A stretch of 64,000 nucleotides of DNA from Amycolatopsis oliviviridis (GTDB lineage: Bacteria > Actinomycetota > Actinomycetes > Mycobacteriales > Pseudonocardiaceae). Every line of letters starts with the position of its first letter. Positions within the stretch are counted from its first letter, which is position 1. The position numbers and the translations under genes are program-made. Of the stretch, positions 38,840 to 46,974 are shown one piece after another. The stretch is taken from NCBI RefSeq assembly GCF_014654365.1, contig NZ_BNAY01000004.1:601040-665039 (forward strand). Direction: 5' to 3'. The notes beneath the pieces were generated by a model that was not told the origin of the DNA, made no database searches, and saw only the letters and a list, made by a program, of their open reading frames with translations.

Positions 38840-40294
38840 ATGGAACCGCTGATCCCGCTGACTGGACGCGTTTCAGGCTCGAAATTGGCCATTTTGCTGG
38901 GGAGTTGGCGGCAGAGTGGTTCTCGACACGGTGCCGCGGATCTCGCGGCGGCGGTCGAGCTGCTGGTCCTCGACGGCAGGCTCCCGCTCGGCACTAAACT
39001 CCCGGCCGAGCGCGAGCTCGCCGACGCCCTGGAAGTCAGCCGCACGCTGATCGGCGCCGCGCTGGACAAGCTGCGGGCCGACGGGCTGGTGGCCAGCCGC
39101 CGCGGGGCCGGGTCCTGGATCGCGTCCCCCGGCGGCCGGGGCCGGGACACGATCCTGCCGTCCGGCGAGGACCTCATCGACCTCGCCCAGGCCTGCCCGC
39201 CCGCGATTCCCGGGCTGGTCCCGGCCGTGGACGCCGCGCGCAAGGCGCTGGTGGACCACCTCGGCGAGAACGGCTACCACGTACGCGGCCTGCGGATCCT
39301 GCGCGAGCGGATCGCCCGCCGCTACACCGAACGCGGGCTGCCGACCAACGCCGATCAGGTGATGATCACCAACGGCGCGCATCACGCGTTCGTGCAGGTC
39401 CTGCGCATGCTGGCCGGTCCCGGTGACCGCGTGCTGGTCGAGCAGCCGACGTATCCGAACGCGCTCGAAGCCATCAGTGCCGCGCACGCAATCCCGGTAC
39501 CGGTGCCGCTCGACCCCGCCACCGGCTGGGACATCGTCGGGATCGAAGCCGCGCTGCGGCAGTCCGCGCCGAGGCTCGCGTACTTCGTCGCGGACTTCCA
39601 GAACCCGACGGGCCTGCGGATGGACGCCGTCGGCCGCGAGCGGCTCGCGTCCGCGCTGAGCCGTGCACGGACGCCCGCGATCATCGACGAGACCCTGGTC
39701 GAATTGGACCTCGAAGGCGATCCGGCCGACGGGCCGCCGCCGCTCGGGGCGTTCGCGGGCGACCTGGGCATCACGATCGGTTCGGCGTCGAAATCGCACT
39801 GGGCAGGCCTGCGGCTCGGCTGGATCCGCGCCTCCGAGGACGTCATCGGCAGGCTGATCGCGGCCCGGTTCGCCGTCGACCTGGGCTCTCCGGTCTTCGA
39901 GCAACTCGTGCTCGCCGAACTCCTCGACGACGGCGGCGCCGCGCTGGCGCACCGTCGAGAGGAGGCGCTCGCCCTGCGCGACGCGCTCACCGGGGCGCTG
40001 AACTGGTACTGCCCCGAGTGGACGTTCACCGTGCCGCCCGGCGGGCTTTCGCTGTGGTGCCGTCTTCCGGAGCCGATGAGCACGCGCCTGGCCGTCGCGG
40101 CGGCGGGACACGGGGTGCAGGTGGCGCCGGGTTCGCGGTTCGGTGTCCACGGTGGACTGGAGCGCTGGCTGCGCCTGCCGTATTCGCTCCCGGCCGACCG
40201 GCTGTTCGAGGCCGTGCGGCGGCTGGGCGTGGCCGCCGCTTCGGTCGCCGCGACGCCCGCCACGGCCGCCCCGGTGGCCATGCAGGTCACCTGA
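38840..40294 (+). CDS. MocR-type GntR/aminotransferase regulator (YczR-like)
   Basis: The 484-residue protein has an N-terminal GntR winged helix (LPAERELADALEVSRTLIGA, residues about 48-95). A long linker leads to a class I aminotransferase-like domain with VMITNGAHHAFVQVLRM, ADFQNPTGLRMD and the PLP Lys in IGSASKSHWAGLRLG. Such MocR regulators bind pyridoxal phosphate as effector. ATG 38840 follows the GGCCAAT operator. Being divergent from yczE supports the YczR subgroup. Confidence 0.9.
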   Translation: MEPLIPLTGRVSGSKLAILLGSWRQSGSRHGAADLAAAVELLVLDGRLPLGTKLPAERELADALEVSRTLIGAALDKLRADGLVASRRGAGSWIASPGGRGRDTILPSGEDLIDLAQACPPAIPGLVPAVDAARKALVDHLGENGYHVRGLRILRERIARRYTERGLPTNADQVMITNGAHHAFVQVLRMLAGPGDRVLVEQPTYPNALEAISAAHAIPVPVPLDPATGWDIVGIEAALRQSAPRLAYFVADFQNPTGLRMDAVGRERLASALSRARTPAIIDETLVELDLEGDPADGPPPLGAFAGDLGITIGSASKSHWAGLRLGWIRASEDVIGRLIAARFAVDLGSPVFEQLVLAELLDDGGAALAHRREEALALRDALTGALNWYCPEWTFTVPPGGLSLWCRLPEPMSTRLAVAAAGHGVQVAPGSRFGVHGGLERWLRLPYSLPADRLFEAVRRLGVAAASVAATPATAAPVAMQVT

Positions 40295-40299
40295 CTCAT

Positions 40300-40361
40300 G
40301 CGTTTCGTCCTCTGAATGCGGTCCTTGCGTAGGCAACTACCGCATTCAGAGGACGAAACGC
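40300..40361. terminator. 23-bp inverted repeat (family B, copy 1)
   Basis: Arms 40300-40322 and 40339-40361 are perfect complements (left arm begins GCGTTTCGTCCTCTGAATGC), with a 16-base loop, 6 bases past the YczR stop. Nearly the same element lies after murB at 62588. Likely a strong, possibly bidirectional terminator. Confidence 0.8.
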
Positions 40362-40378
40362 GTAGGGCGGAAACGGAA

Positions 40379-40537
40379 ATAGCCGGTGCGCCGGCGGGGC
40401 GGCCGATGCTCCAGGGAGGGCATCGGCGCCGCACGACCGGCGCACCGGCTATCCGGCCCGCCCCGAGGCCGAAACCTCGGGACGGGCACCGCGGCGGTTA
40501 CCCGGCACAGCCCCTCGACGTGCCGGGAACCGCCCGC
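40379..40537. other. Cluster of three strong hairpins in a 450-base gap
   Basis: The gene-free stretch 40362-40811 contains three hairpins. The first is ATAGCCGGTGCGCCGG (40379-40394) with 40437-40452, enclosing GCCGATGC (40402) with GCATCGGC (40420). The second is 40457-40468 with 40475-40486. The third is GGCGGTT-A-CCCGGCAC ending at 40508, with GTGCCGGG-AACCGCC from 40520. It could be a structured RNA or terminators for both flanking genes. From 40540 to 40811 I see nothing. Confidence 0.45.
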
Positions 40538-40811
40538 GGTTCAGGCGGACTTCGAGCTAGACCGGCTCCTGCTCGGCGCGGTGAGCAGAAGCCCCCGGAG
40601 TCCACCCGGTGCTGGTCCCGGCGCCGCAAAGGGGCAGCGCGGCGCCGGGGCCGGGATCCGAACCGGCCGGGCGCGGTCGGCCGTTCGGGAAGACAGGGGA
40701 TGCCTGAAAGAGGGGCAGGCGAAAACGGACTCAAGCCGGGGACTTCAGGGGACGCCGAAACCAGAAGTTGATCTTGGTTTGGACGTGGTTCTCCCCGGCG
40801 ACCCGGTCAGG

Positions 40812-41981
40812 TCAGTCGGGGGAGGTGGCCGGAAGCGCGGCTTCCCGGCCGGTGCGCTCGCCTTCGTGGTCGCAGCCGGCTCCGATGAGTTTCAGCTGCG
40901 TGGCGGGCATTCCGGAGTCGAGCACGGCGAGCAGCCCGCGGCCGCCGCCGGAGTGGTCGTGCCCGGGCTGCGCGGTCGTCGTGGGCGCGACCGGGGTCGC
41001 CGGGGTGTTCGGCAGGCCACCGCCGCCGCCCGAGCCGCCGCCGTCCGGGGACGCGTGCGTGTCGGAAGCGGCGGGCGCGGCCGGTGCGGGCTTGGTGGCG
41101 GTCTTGACCTGGAGGGGCAGCGTGGCGACGCGGTGGTTCTGCACGGCGGGTGCCGGTGCGGGCGCCGTGACGGGGACGAACGGACGCGGGTCCGGGGTGT
41201 TCGGCGCGGGCTCGTTCGTCGTGGCCGTCTTGGCCGGGACGGCGATGGTCACCGAGCCGCCTGCCGAGTGACCCGATCCGCCGCCGAAGACGGGGTCGAG
41301 TATGTCGCCCGCGCCCGGCAGGATCCCCGGATCACCCGATCCGCAGCACGGACCCGGTTTCACGATCGGCTCGACGACGTGTTCGCTGATTCCGCCGACG
41401 ACCCCGCCGACGGTTTCGAGTACCCCGCCGACCGTGTTCGAGACGAGATCCAGCACGCCGCCGATGAGGCCGCCCAGCAAACCGTTGGACGCCTGGGGCT
41501 TCGCGGTCTTCTTTTGCGGTTCCGGAGAAGAAGTCTTCGTCTCCTCGACGGAACTCGCGTTCGAAACGGCCTTTTCCTCGACGGCGTTCTCGGAGGACAC
41601 GGGGCTCTCGGAAGACGAGGCCTCGGGCTCCTTGCTCGAAACGGGAGCGGGCTCTTCCTGGGGAGACGCGGCCTTGGGAGATTCGGTCTCCGGGGTTTCG
41701 GTGGCCTCAACGGGTTTCGTGGCCCCGGCCGTACCGGAGTCCGAAGTGGACTCGTTCGGAGTAGTCGATTTCCAGGATTCGGCCCCGTTCGCGGGCTGGA
41801 CCACGGAGGTCTCCGGCGTCACGGGGGTCTGTTCGTCGGCCGAAGCCGGAGTGCTCAGGACGGCGCCGAGGAGCCAGCCCGTCAGCGCGAGCCCGCCCGC
41901 GAAAAGAATTCGCGCGCCGGACTTCCGGAAGGTGAGGCCGTGACGGGACACGACTGCCGCACCACTCACAGCAATCACCAC
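40812..41981 (-). CDS. Secreted low-complexity surface protein
   Basis: The 389-residue protein starts at GTG 41981 and has a signal peptide (KSGARILFAGGLALTGWLLG to about residue 48, ASA). A Ser/Thr/Glu/Pro-rich region extends to about residue 165. A Gly-rich hydrophobic segment (LLGGLIGGVLDLVSNTVGGV) with a nearby CC pair follows, then Pro/Ala/Thr-rich stretches and a Gly-rich end. Such proteins are common in Pseudonocardiaceae envelopes; no function is known. It is convergent with YczR across a hairpin-rich gap. Confidence 0.65.
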   Translation of the reverse strand: MVIAVSGAAVVSRHGLTFRKSGARILFAGGLALTGWLLGAVLSTPASADEQTPVTPETSVVQPANGAESWKSTTPNESTSDSGTAGATKPVEATETPETESPKAASPQEEPAPVSSKEPEASSSESPVSSENAVEEKAVSNASSVEETKTSSPEPQKKTAKPQASNGLLGGLIGGVLDLVSNTVGGVLETVGGVVGGISEHVVEPIVKPGPCCGSGDPGILPGAGDILDPVFGGGSGHSAGGSVTIAVPAKTATTNEPAPNTPDPRPFVPVTAPAPAPAVQNHRVATLPLQVKTATKPAPAAPAASDTHASPDGGGSGGGGGLPNTPATPVAPTTTAQPGHDHSGGGRGLLAVLDSGMPATQLKLIGAGCDHEGERTGREAALPATSPD

Positions 41982-42334
41982 CGTCCGCGCCTGAAACCCA
42001 CGTTCTCCGCGTGAGTTCGATCTTTCTTGGGGTCTCTTCCGGTCAGGTCGCAGTTCCCCCGGGGCTGCACCAGTTTTAGCACCGGAGGGGAGTGTTTCAC
42101 CTCAGCCGCCGCTGATCCAGCCCGTTAGGCGGAACGACGCAACCGGCTCCGGTGCATGGAGTACCGAAGTTGATCACTCTCGGTGTGTGCCCGGCGGCCA
42201 TCCGGGCCCGGGTGGAACTACTCAAATCCGCGATGACCTGACCTTTTCAGGATCCCTGCTGCGGTGTGTGCCGTCGAAGTCGCGTTCGGTGATCGACGTG
42301 GCGGTCGCGGGCCGTCTGGAGAGGAGAGTCCGGG
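41982..42334. other. 353-base intergenic region without a recognised gene
   Basis: The space separates the leftward secreted protein from the rightward sigma factor and must hold both promoters. I looked for a riboswitch-like fold (ydaO/c-di-AMP type) and found none. Only short features are visible, such as TGACCTGACC near 42235 and the sigma gene's GGAGAGGAG at 42320. Confidence 0.5.
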
Positions 42335-42808
42335 ATGTGGGACGTGAAAGCGGTCTCGGCGGCGGTGCTCGGCGCGCTGAAGACCTATCGCCTGACCGAA
42401 TCCGACGCCAGGGACGTCTGTCAGGACGCTTGGCTGGAACTGCTTCGCGCACCGGGCGCGCTACGCGACGAAGCGAAGCTCGCGGCTTGGCTGACGACCA
42501 CCGCCAGGCGCCGCGCGCTCCGGATGATCACCAGGAACAGGCGCGAAACGCCGCGTCCGCTCCCGGACTCCGGGACGACTCCGGAGACCGAGGTCGTCCG
42601 CGCCGAACTCGCCCGCGCGCTCTGGGCGGCGGTCGATCTCCTGCCGGACGTCCACCGGCGGTTGATGTGGCTGCTCGCACACCGGCCGGAGCTGTCCTAC
42701 ACGCAGCTCGCGGGGGAGCTGGGGATCAGTCCGGCCAGTGTGGGCAGGCTGCGAAGACGGTGTCTGGACAGGCTCAGGCGCGCGCTCGAAAAGGGCGGCT
42801 GGGCGTGA
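42335..42808 (+). CDS. ECF-type RNA polymerase sigma factor
   Basis: The 157-residue protein has region 2 (ESDARDVCQDAWLELLR, residues about 23-40, and WLTTTARRRALRMI) and region 4 with its HTH (LSYTQLAGELGISPASVGRL, about 119-140). It lacks regions 1 and 3, as ECF sigma factors do. GGAGAGGAG precedes ATG 42335. No anti-sigma gene is adjacent, because the next gene is convergent, so control must come from elsewhere or from its own promoter. Confidence 0.92.
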   Translation: MWDVKAVSAAVLGALKTYRLTESDARDVCQDAWLELLRAPGALRDEAKLAAWLTTTARRRALRMITRNRRETPRPLPDSGTTPETEVVRAELARALWAAVDLLPDVHRRLMWLLAHRPELSYTQLAGELGISPASVGRLRRRCLDRLRRALEKGGWA

Positions 42809-42823
42809 AGGACATCGGACGAG

Positions 42824-43987
42824 TCACTGAAGTTTGCGCAATCGGGTGACCGCTTCGTCGATGACCTCATTGCGTTTGCAGAACGCGAAACGCAGCAGAT
42901 GTTTCCACTCTTCCGGGTGATCGGTGAACACCTTTACGGGCACGGCCGCCACCCCCACCCGTTCGGGGAGCTGCCAGGCCAGTTCCGCGGCGTCGTCGAA
43001 GCCGAGCGGACGGACGTCGACGCAGATGAAGTACGTCCCCGCGGTCGGCCGGACCGCGAACCCGGCCTCCGCGAGACCCGCCGCGAGCCGGTCCCGCTTG
43101 CCCTGCAGGCTCACGCGCAGTTCCTCGGCCCAGGGCACTTCGTGGTCCAGCGCGTGGGCGACGGCCGGCTGGAGGGGGCCGCCCGAGACGAAGGTGATGA
43201 ACTGCTTCGCCGCCTTCACCGCCGCGACCAGTTCCGAGCTCGCGCAGACCCAGCCGATCTTCCAGCCGGTGCAGTTGAACGTCTTGCCCGCGCTGGAGAT
43301 CGAAACCGTCCGGTCGCGCATGCCGGGGAAGGTCGCGAGCGGGAAGTGCTCGGCGTCGTCGAAGACCAGGTGTTCGTACACCTCGTCGGTGATCGCGATC
43401 AGGTCGTGTTCGACGCAGAGCGCGGCGACGGCTTCCAGTTCGGCGCGCGTGAACACCGTGCCGGTCGGGTTGTGCGGCGAGTTGATCAGGATCGCCCTGG
43501 TCCGTTCGGTCACCGCGGCACGCAGGCCCTCGACGTCGAGGGCGAACCGGCCGTCGCGCTCCACCAGGCCGACGACACGCCGCTCCGCGCCCGCCATGGC
43601 GACCGCGGCGGCGTACGAGTCGTAATAGGGCTCGATGACGATGACCTCGTCGCCCGCCTGCGTCAGCGCGATCAGCGACGCCGCGATGGCCTCGGTGGCA
43701 CCGGCGGTGACCAGGATCTCCGTGCCGGGGTCGTACTCGACGCCGTAGCGGAGCCGGTGGCGCGCGATCGCCGCGCGCAACTCCGGCCGCCCGGGACCCG
43801 GCGGGTACTGGTTCGCGCCCCCGAACAGCGCGTTCTTGGCGGCGTCGAGCATTCCGGCGGGCCCGTCGGTGTCGGGAAAACCCTGGCCGAGGTTGACGGC
43901 TTCGTGGCGGACGGCCAGTGCCGTCATCTCCGCGAAGATGGTCGAGGTGAAGGGCTGGAGGCGGGGTACGAGGACAGGTTCGCGCAC
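42824..43987 (-). CDS. Class I/II aminotransferase (DapC/KAT-like)
   Basis: The 387-residue PLP enzyme has NLGQGFPDTDGP at the N-terminus, VTAGATEAIAASLIAL, INSPHNPTGTVFTRAE, the DEVYEHLVF segment and the PLP Lys in SSAGKTFNCTGWKIGW. Close relatives are annotated as N-succinyldiaminopimelate aminotransferase (Rv0858c type) or kynurenine/methionine aminotransferase; the sequence alone does not decide. GTG 43987 follows AGGATGG. It is divergent from the DUF445 gene with only 29 bases between. Confidence 0.88.
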   Translation of the reverse strand: MREPVLVPRLQPFTSTIFAEMTALAVRHEAVNLGQGFPDTDGPAGMLDAAKNALFGGANQYPPGPGRPELRAAIARHRLRYGVEYDPGTEILVTAGATEAIAASLIALTQAGDEVIVIEPYYDSYAAAVAMAGAERRVVGLVERDGRFALDVEGLRAAVTERTRAILINSPHNPTGTVFTRAELEAVAALCVEHDLIAITDEVYEHLVFDDAEHFPLATFPGMRDRTVSISSAGKTFNCTGWKIGWVCASSELVAAVKAAKQFITFVSGGPLQPAVAHALDHEVPWAEELRVSLQGKRDRLAAGLAEAGFAVRPTAGTYFICVDVRPLGFDDAAELAWQLPERVGVAAVPVKVFTDHPEEWKHLLRFAFCKRNEVIDEAVTRLRKLQ

Positions 43988-44016
43988 GATCAGCCATCCT
44001 CACGGACAATGGCCGT

Positions 44017-45315
44017 GTGGAGCAACTGACGCCCGCCAAGGTGACCCCAGCCGATCCGCCAGGTGGAACCGCCGCCGAGGAGGAGAAGCGCCGCGGCCTG
44101 CGCAAGATGAAGCTGGTCGCGCTGTCGTTCCTGCTCGGCGCCACGGTGATCTTCCTGCTGACCAGCTGGGCCGAGGCCGCGGGCTGGCCGGACTGGGTCG
44201 GCTACGTCCGCGCCGCCGCCGAGGCCGGGATGGTCGGCGCGCTCGCCGACTGGTTCGCGGTGACGGCGCTGTTCCGGCATCCGCTGCGGATCAAGATCCC
44301 GCACACCGCGATCATCCCGAACAAGAAGGACGCGCTGGGCAGCAGCCTCGGTGACTTCGTCGGCTCGAACTTCCTGTCCGAGTCCGTGATCCGCGAGAAG
44401 CTGAGCCGGGTCGAGGTGTCCAAGCGGCTCGGTGGCTGGCTTTCGCAGCCCCGGAACGCCGAACGCGTGACGTCCGAACTAGCGACCGTCGTGCGGGCCG
44501 CGGTCAAGGTGCTCCGCGACGAAGACGTCCAGGCGATCATGGAACAGGCCGTGGTCAAGCGGATCGTGGACAAGCCGTGGGGGCCGCCGCTCGGCAAGAT
44601 CCTGGAGGGCGTGTTCGCCGACGGGGCGCACCACAAGCTGGTGGACCTGATGTGCGACCGCGCCTACGAATGGGTGCGGGACAACCACACGACGATGCTG
44701 CGCGTGGTCTCGGACCGGGCGCCGAGCTGGTCGCCGAAGTTCGTCGACGAGATGCTCGCGGACAAGGTCTACGGCGAGGTGCTGTCCTTCGTGTGGGCGG
44801 TGAAGACCGACGTCAACCACCCGATGCGGCTGGCGCTGGACAAGTTCCTCGGCGAGTTCGCCCAGGACCTGCAGACCGACCCCGAGGTGATGGCGCGCGC
44901 CGAGCAGGTCAAGGCGCAGATGCTGGGGCACGACGAGGTGCAGAAGCTGATCGGCTCGGCGTGGGCGACGGCGAAGGAGATGCTGCTCAACGCCGCCGAA
45001 GACCCGTCGAGCGAGCTGCGGCGCCGCGTGCGCACCGGACTCGAGACCCTGGGCGGGCGGCTGGTCTCCGACGACCAGATCCGGTCCAAGGTGGACACCT
45101 GGGTGGAGGGCGCGGCGGCCTACGTCGTCACGCACTACTCCAAGGAGATCACCACGATCATCACCGACACCGTGGAGCGCTGGGACGCCGAGGAGACCTC
45201 GCGCAAGATCGAGCTCCAGGTGGGCCGGGACCTGCAGTTCATCCGGATCAACGGCACGGTGGTCGGCGCGCTCGCGGGCCTGGTCATCTACGCGGTCGCG
45301 CAGCTGCTCTTCTGA
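44017..45315 (+). CDS. DUF445 membrane-associated protein
   Basis: The 432-residue protein starts at GTG 44017 with a charged head and one N-terminal helix (LVALSFLLGATVIFLLTSW, about 33-51). The DUF445 signature is EAGMVGALADWFAVTALFRHPL with IPHTAIIPNKKDALG. A long alpha-helical body and a C-terminal helix (VGALAGLVIYAVAQLLF) complete it. DUF445 proteins resemble YheB-like membrane proteins of unknown role. It ends convergent with the CGNR gene, with DnaA boxes and the second family C array between them. Confidence 0.88.
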   Translation: MEQLTPAKVTPADPPGGTAAEEEKRRGLRKMKLVALSFLLGATVIFLLTSWAEAAGWPDWVGYVRAAAEAGMVGALADWFAVTALFRHPLRIKIPHTAIIPNKKDALGSSLGDFVGSNFLSESVIREKLSRVEVSKRLGGWLSQPRNAERVTSELATVVRAAVKVLRDEDVQAIMEQAVVKRIVDKPWGPPLGKILEGVFADGAHHKLVDLMCDRAYEWVRDNHTTMLRVVSDRAPSWSPKFVDEMLADKVYGEVLSFVWAVKTDVNHPMRLALDKFLGEFAQDLQTDPEVMARAEQVKAQMLGHDEVQKLIGSAWATAKEMLLNAAEDPSSELRRRVRTGLETLGGRLVSDDQIRSKVDTWVEGAAAYVVTHYSKEITTIITDTVERWDAEETSRKIELQVGRDLQFIRINGTVVGALAGLVIYAVAQLLF

Positions 45316-45355
45316 GCCTTCCGCATATACCACACTCCGGAGGGTTCACCGGGAG

Positions 45356-45429
45356 TTGTCCACAGGAAGTGGAGTCATCCCCAGGGTTATCCACAGCATT
45401 TCACGTCTTTGGCCTAACGCTGTGCACAA
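45356..45429. promoter_or_regulatory. Cluster of three DnaA-box-like sites
   Basis: TTGTCCACA (45356-45364), TTATCCACA (45387-45395) and TGTGCACAA (45421-45429, one mismatch on the other strand) lie within 75 bases, downstream of the DUF445 gene. The rest of the 316-base gap is the repeat array from 45501. Confidence 0.55.
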
Positions 45430-45500
45430 CCCCTGGGGGTAACTCGGGGGTGGGTGACCCCAGAAGTTGTGGTCGTTCGGGCCAGGACGCTTGCCGGATG

Positions 45501-45628
45501 TCGCGTGCTTGGAGCCGGAACTCACGTGATTTAGGCCGGATCTCGCGTGCTTGGAGCCGTGACGTCCCCAAGCACGCGAGATCCGGCTCTGATCACGCGA
45601 GTGACGGGTTCAAGCACGCGGGTTCCGG
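45501..45628. repeat. 21-base modular palindromic array (family C, copy 2)
   Basis: Three direct 21-base units start at 45501, 45522 and 45543 (TCGCGTGCTTGGAGCCGG type). Inverted units follow at 45564 (truncated), 45580 and 45601. The inverted unit at 45580-45600 matches the copy 1 unit at 38043-38063 in 20 of 21 bases. It again fills a gap between convergent genes. Confidence 0.82.
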
Positions 45629-45631
45629 CAC

Positions 45632-46132
45632 TCAGGTCGAGACGTCCGCCGTCCGCGCCCGCCAGGCCCGCGCCTTCTCCCGGTTCCCGCACGCCCGCAT
45701 CGAGCACCACGTCCTCGACCGGTTCCGCGATTCGTCGTAGAACGCCCACAGGCAGTCGTCCGCCGGGCAGATCTTGAGCCGGATCCACTCGCCGAGCACG
45801 GTCAGCCGGGTCGACGCCGCCAGCACCGCTTCTTTGACCGTTTCCGCGACCAGGAGCGGGCCTTCGGGGCCGAGGACGATGTCCGCCGGCGCGCGCAGGC
45901 CGAGCCGGGGCAGCCGCGGGTCGCCGATCGCCGCCCGCAGCGCGTCCCGGGTTTCGCGCGCGGCCACGGGGGTATCCGCCCGCAGCCGGTGATCCCGAGC
46001 CCAGCGTTGCCAGGTCTCCAGATCGTCCAGGAGGTCGGTGCCGCGTTCGACGTTCACCGTGTTCAGAAACTCGACCACCAGGGACGCGTCGGTGTTCACC
46101 TCGCCCAGTGTACGGGCGTGACCGGTTGTCAT
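45632..46132 (-). CDS. CGNR zinc-finger (ABATE domain) protein
   Basis: The 166-residue protein has an N-terminal ABATE-type stress-associated domain (LVVEFLNTVNVERGTDLLDD). The C-terminal CGNR zinc finger has cysteines in ICPADDCLWAF and TWCSMRACGNREKARAW. The family is widespread in actinomycetes and thought to be transcriptional. ATG 46132 is used; a GTG at codon 13 (VNTDASLVVE) is a likely alternative because family members begin there. Confidence 0.88.
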   Translation of the reverse strand: MTTGHARTLGEVNTDASLVVEFLNTVNVERGTDLLDDLETWQRWARDHRLRADTPVAARETRDALRAAIGDPRLPRLGLRAPADIVLGPEGPLLVAETVKEAVLAASTRLTVLGEWIRLKICPADDCLWAFYDESRNRSRTWCSMRACGNREKARAWRARTADVST

Positions 46133-46192
46133 CGGCTCCGATAACCCGCATACTCACTTCACTGGTTACTCGATCATCTTGGAGGATGGACC

Positions 46193-46561
46193 ATGGGTGC
46201 GGTACCGACCTTCGGCGCGGTGGCCCTCGACTGCCCGGACCCGGTCGCGCTGGCGGAGTTCTACCGCGAGCTGCTCGACTGGAAGGCGGCCGACGTCGCC
46301 GAAGACGGCCATTGGGTGACTCTCCGGAACCCGGAAGGCGGCGCGCGGTTCTCGTTCCAGCGCGTCCCGGACTACCGGCCGCCCGCGTGGCCGTCCGCCG
46401 AGAACCCGCAGCAGGCGCACGTCGATCTCGACGTCACCGACATGGAGGCCGCTCACGAGCGCGCGCTGGCCATCGGCGCGAAGCTGCTCGACGACTCCCC
46501 GGAGACGTTCCGGGTGTACGCGGATCCGGCCGGTCATCCGTTTTGCCTGTGCGCCTGCTGA
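46193..46561 (+). CDS. VOC/glyoxalase-like protein
   Basis: The 122-residue protein is a single VOC module pair (FGAVALDCPDPVALAEFYRE, then HVDLDVTDMEAAHERALAIG and FRVYADPAGHPFCLC). It fits the glyoxalase/bleomycin-resistance superfamily, in which the His/Glu metal ligands vary. It may bind or isomerise a small molecule; no substrate is indicated. GGAGGA lies 7 bases before ATG 46193. Confidence 0.88.
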   Translation: MGAVPTFGAVALDCPDPVALAEFYRELLDWKAADVAEDGHWVTLRNPEGGARFSFQRVPDYRPPAWPSAENPQQAHVDLDVTDMEAAHERALAIGAKLLDDSPETFRVYADPAGHPFCLCAC

Positions 46562-46594
46562 CCTCGGAGGCGAAAAATGCGTAACCTCTGATAC

Positions 46595-46972
46595 GTGATT
46601 TGTCCGAAGTGCCAGAACGCCATGAAGACCGTCGACAAGAACGGCATCCACATCGACCAGTGTCAGGGATGCCGCGGCATCTTCCTGGACAGGGGCGAGC
46701 TGGAGGCCATCGCCGGTGCCGAGAACTCGTACTACGGCGGCCACCAGCCCCCGCCGTACCAGGGAGGTGGGCACGCGCCTGCGCCGCACTACGGCCGTCC
46801 GGACTCCCCGCGGCCGCATCGCGGCGGATACGCCGATTCACCGAAGGGCTACCGGGGCGGCTACGCCGACTCGCCCAAGGGGTACCGCGGCGGCTACGCG
46901 GACTCCCCGCACGGGTACGGCCACCACGGCAAGCGTCGCAAGGGCGGCTTCCTCGAAGGCCTCTTCGACTGA
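46595..46972 (+). CDS. zf-TFIIB zinc-ribbon protein with 11-residue repeats
   Basis: The 125-residue protein starts at GTG 46595. Residues 1-42 form a TFIIB-type zinc ribbon (MICPKCQNAM, then QCQGCRGIFLDRGELE). A low-complexity region follows with three tandem copies of RGGYADSPKGY, encoded by 33-base repeats at 46820-46852, 46853-46885 and 46886-46918. It ends in a basic patch, GHHGKRRKGGFLEGLFD. The repeats suggest a disordered, perhaps condensate-forming or nucleic-acid-binding tail. The next gene also begins with a zinc ribbon. Confidence 0.8.
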   Translation: MICPKCQNAMKTVDKNGIHIDQCQGCRGIFLDRGELEAIAGAENSYYGGHQPPPYQGGGHAPAPHYGRPDSPRPHRGGYADSPKGYRGGYADSPKGYRGGYADSPHGYGHHGKRRKGGFLEGLFD

Positions 46973-46974
46973 CC

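Noticed and set aside
41982..42334. Riboswitch upstream of the secreted protein
   Set aside because: No conserved riboswitch core could be recognised and no strong fold is evident.
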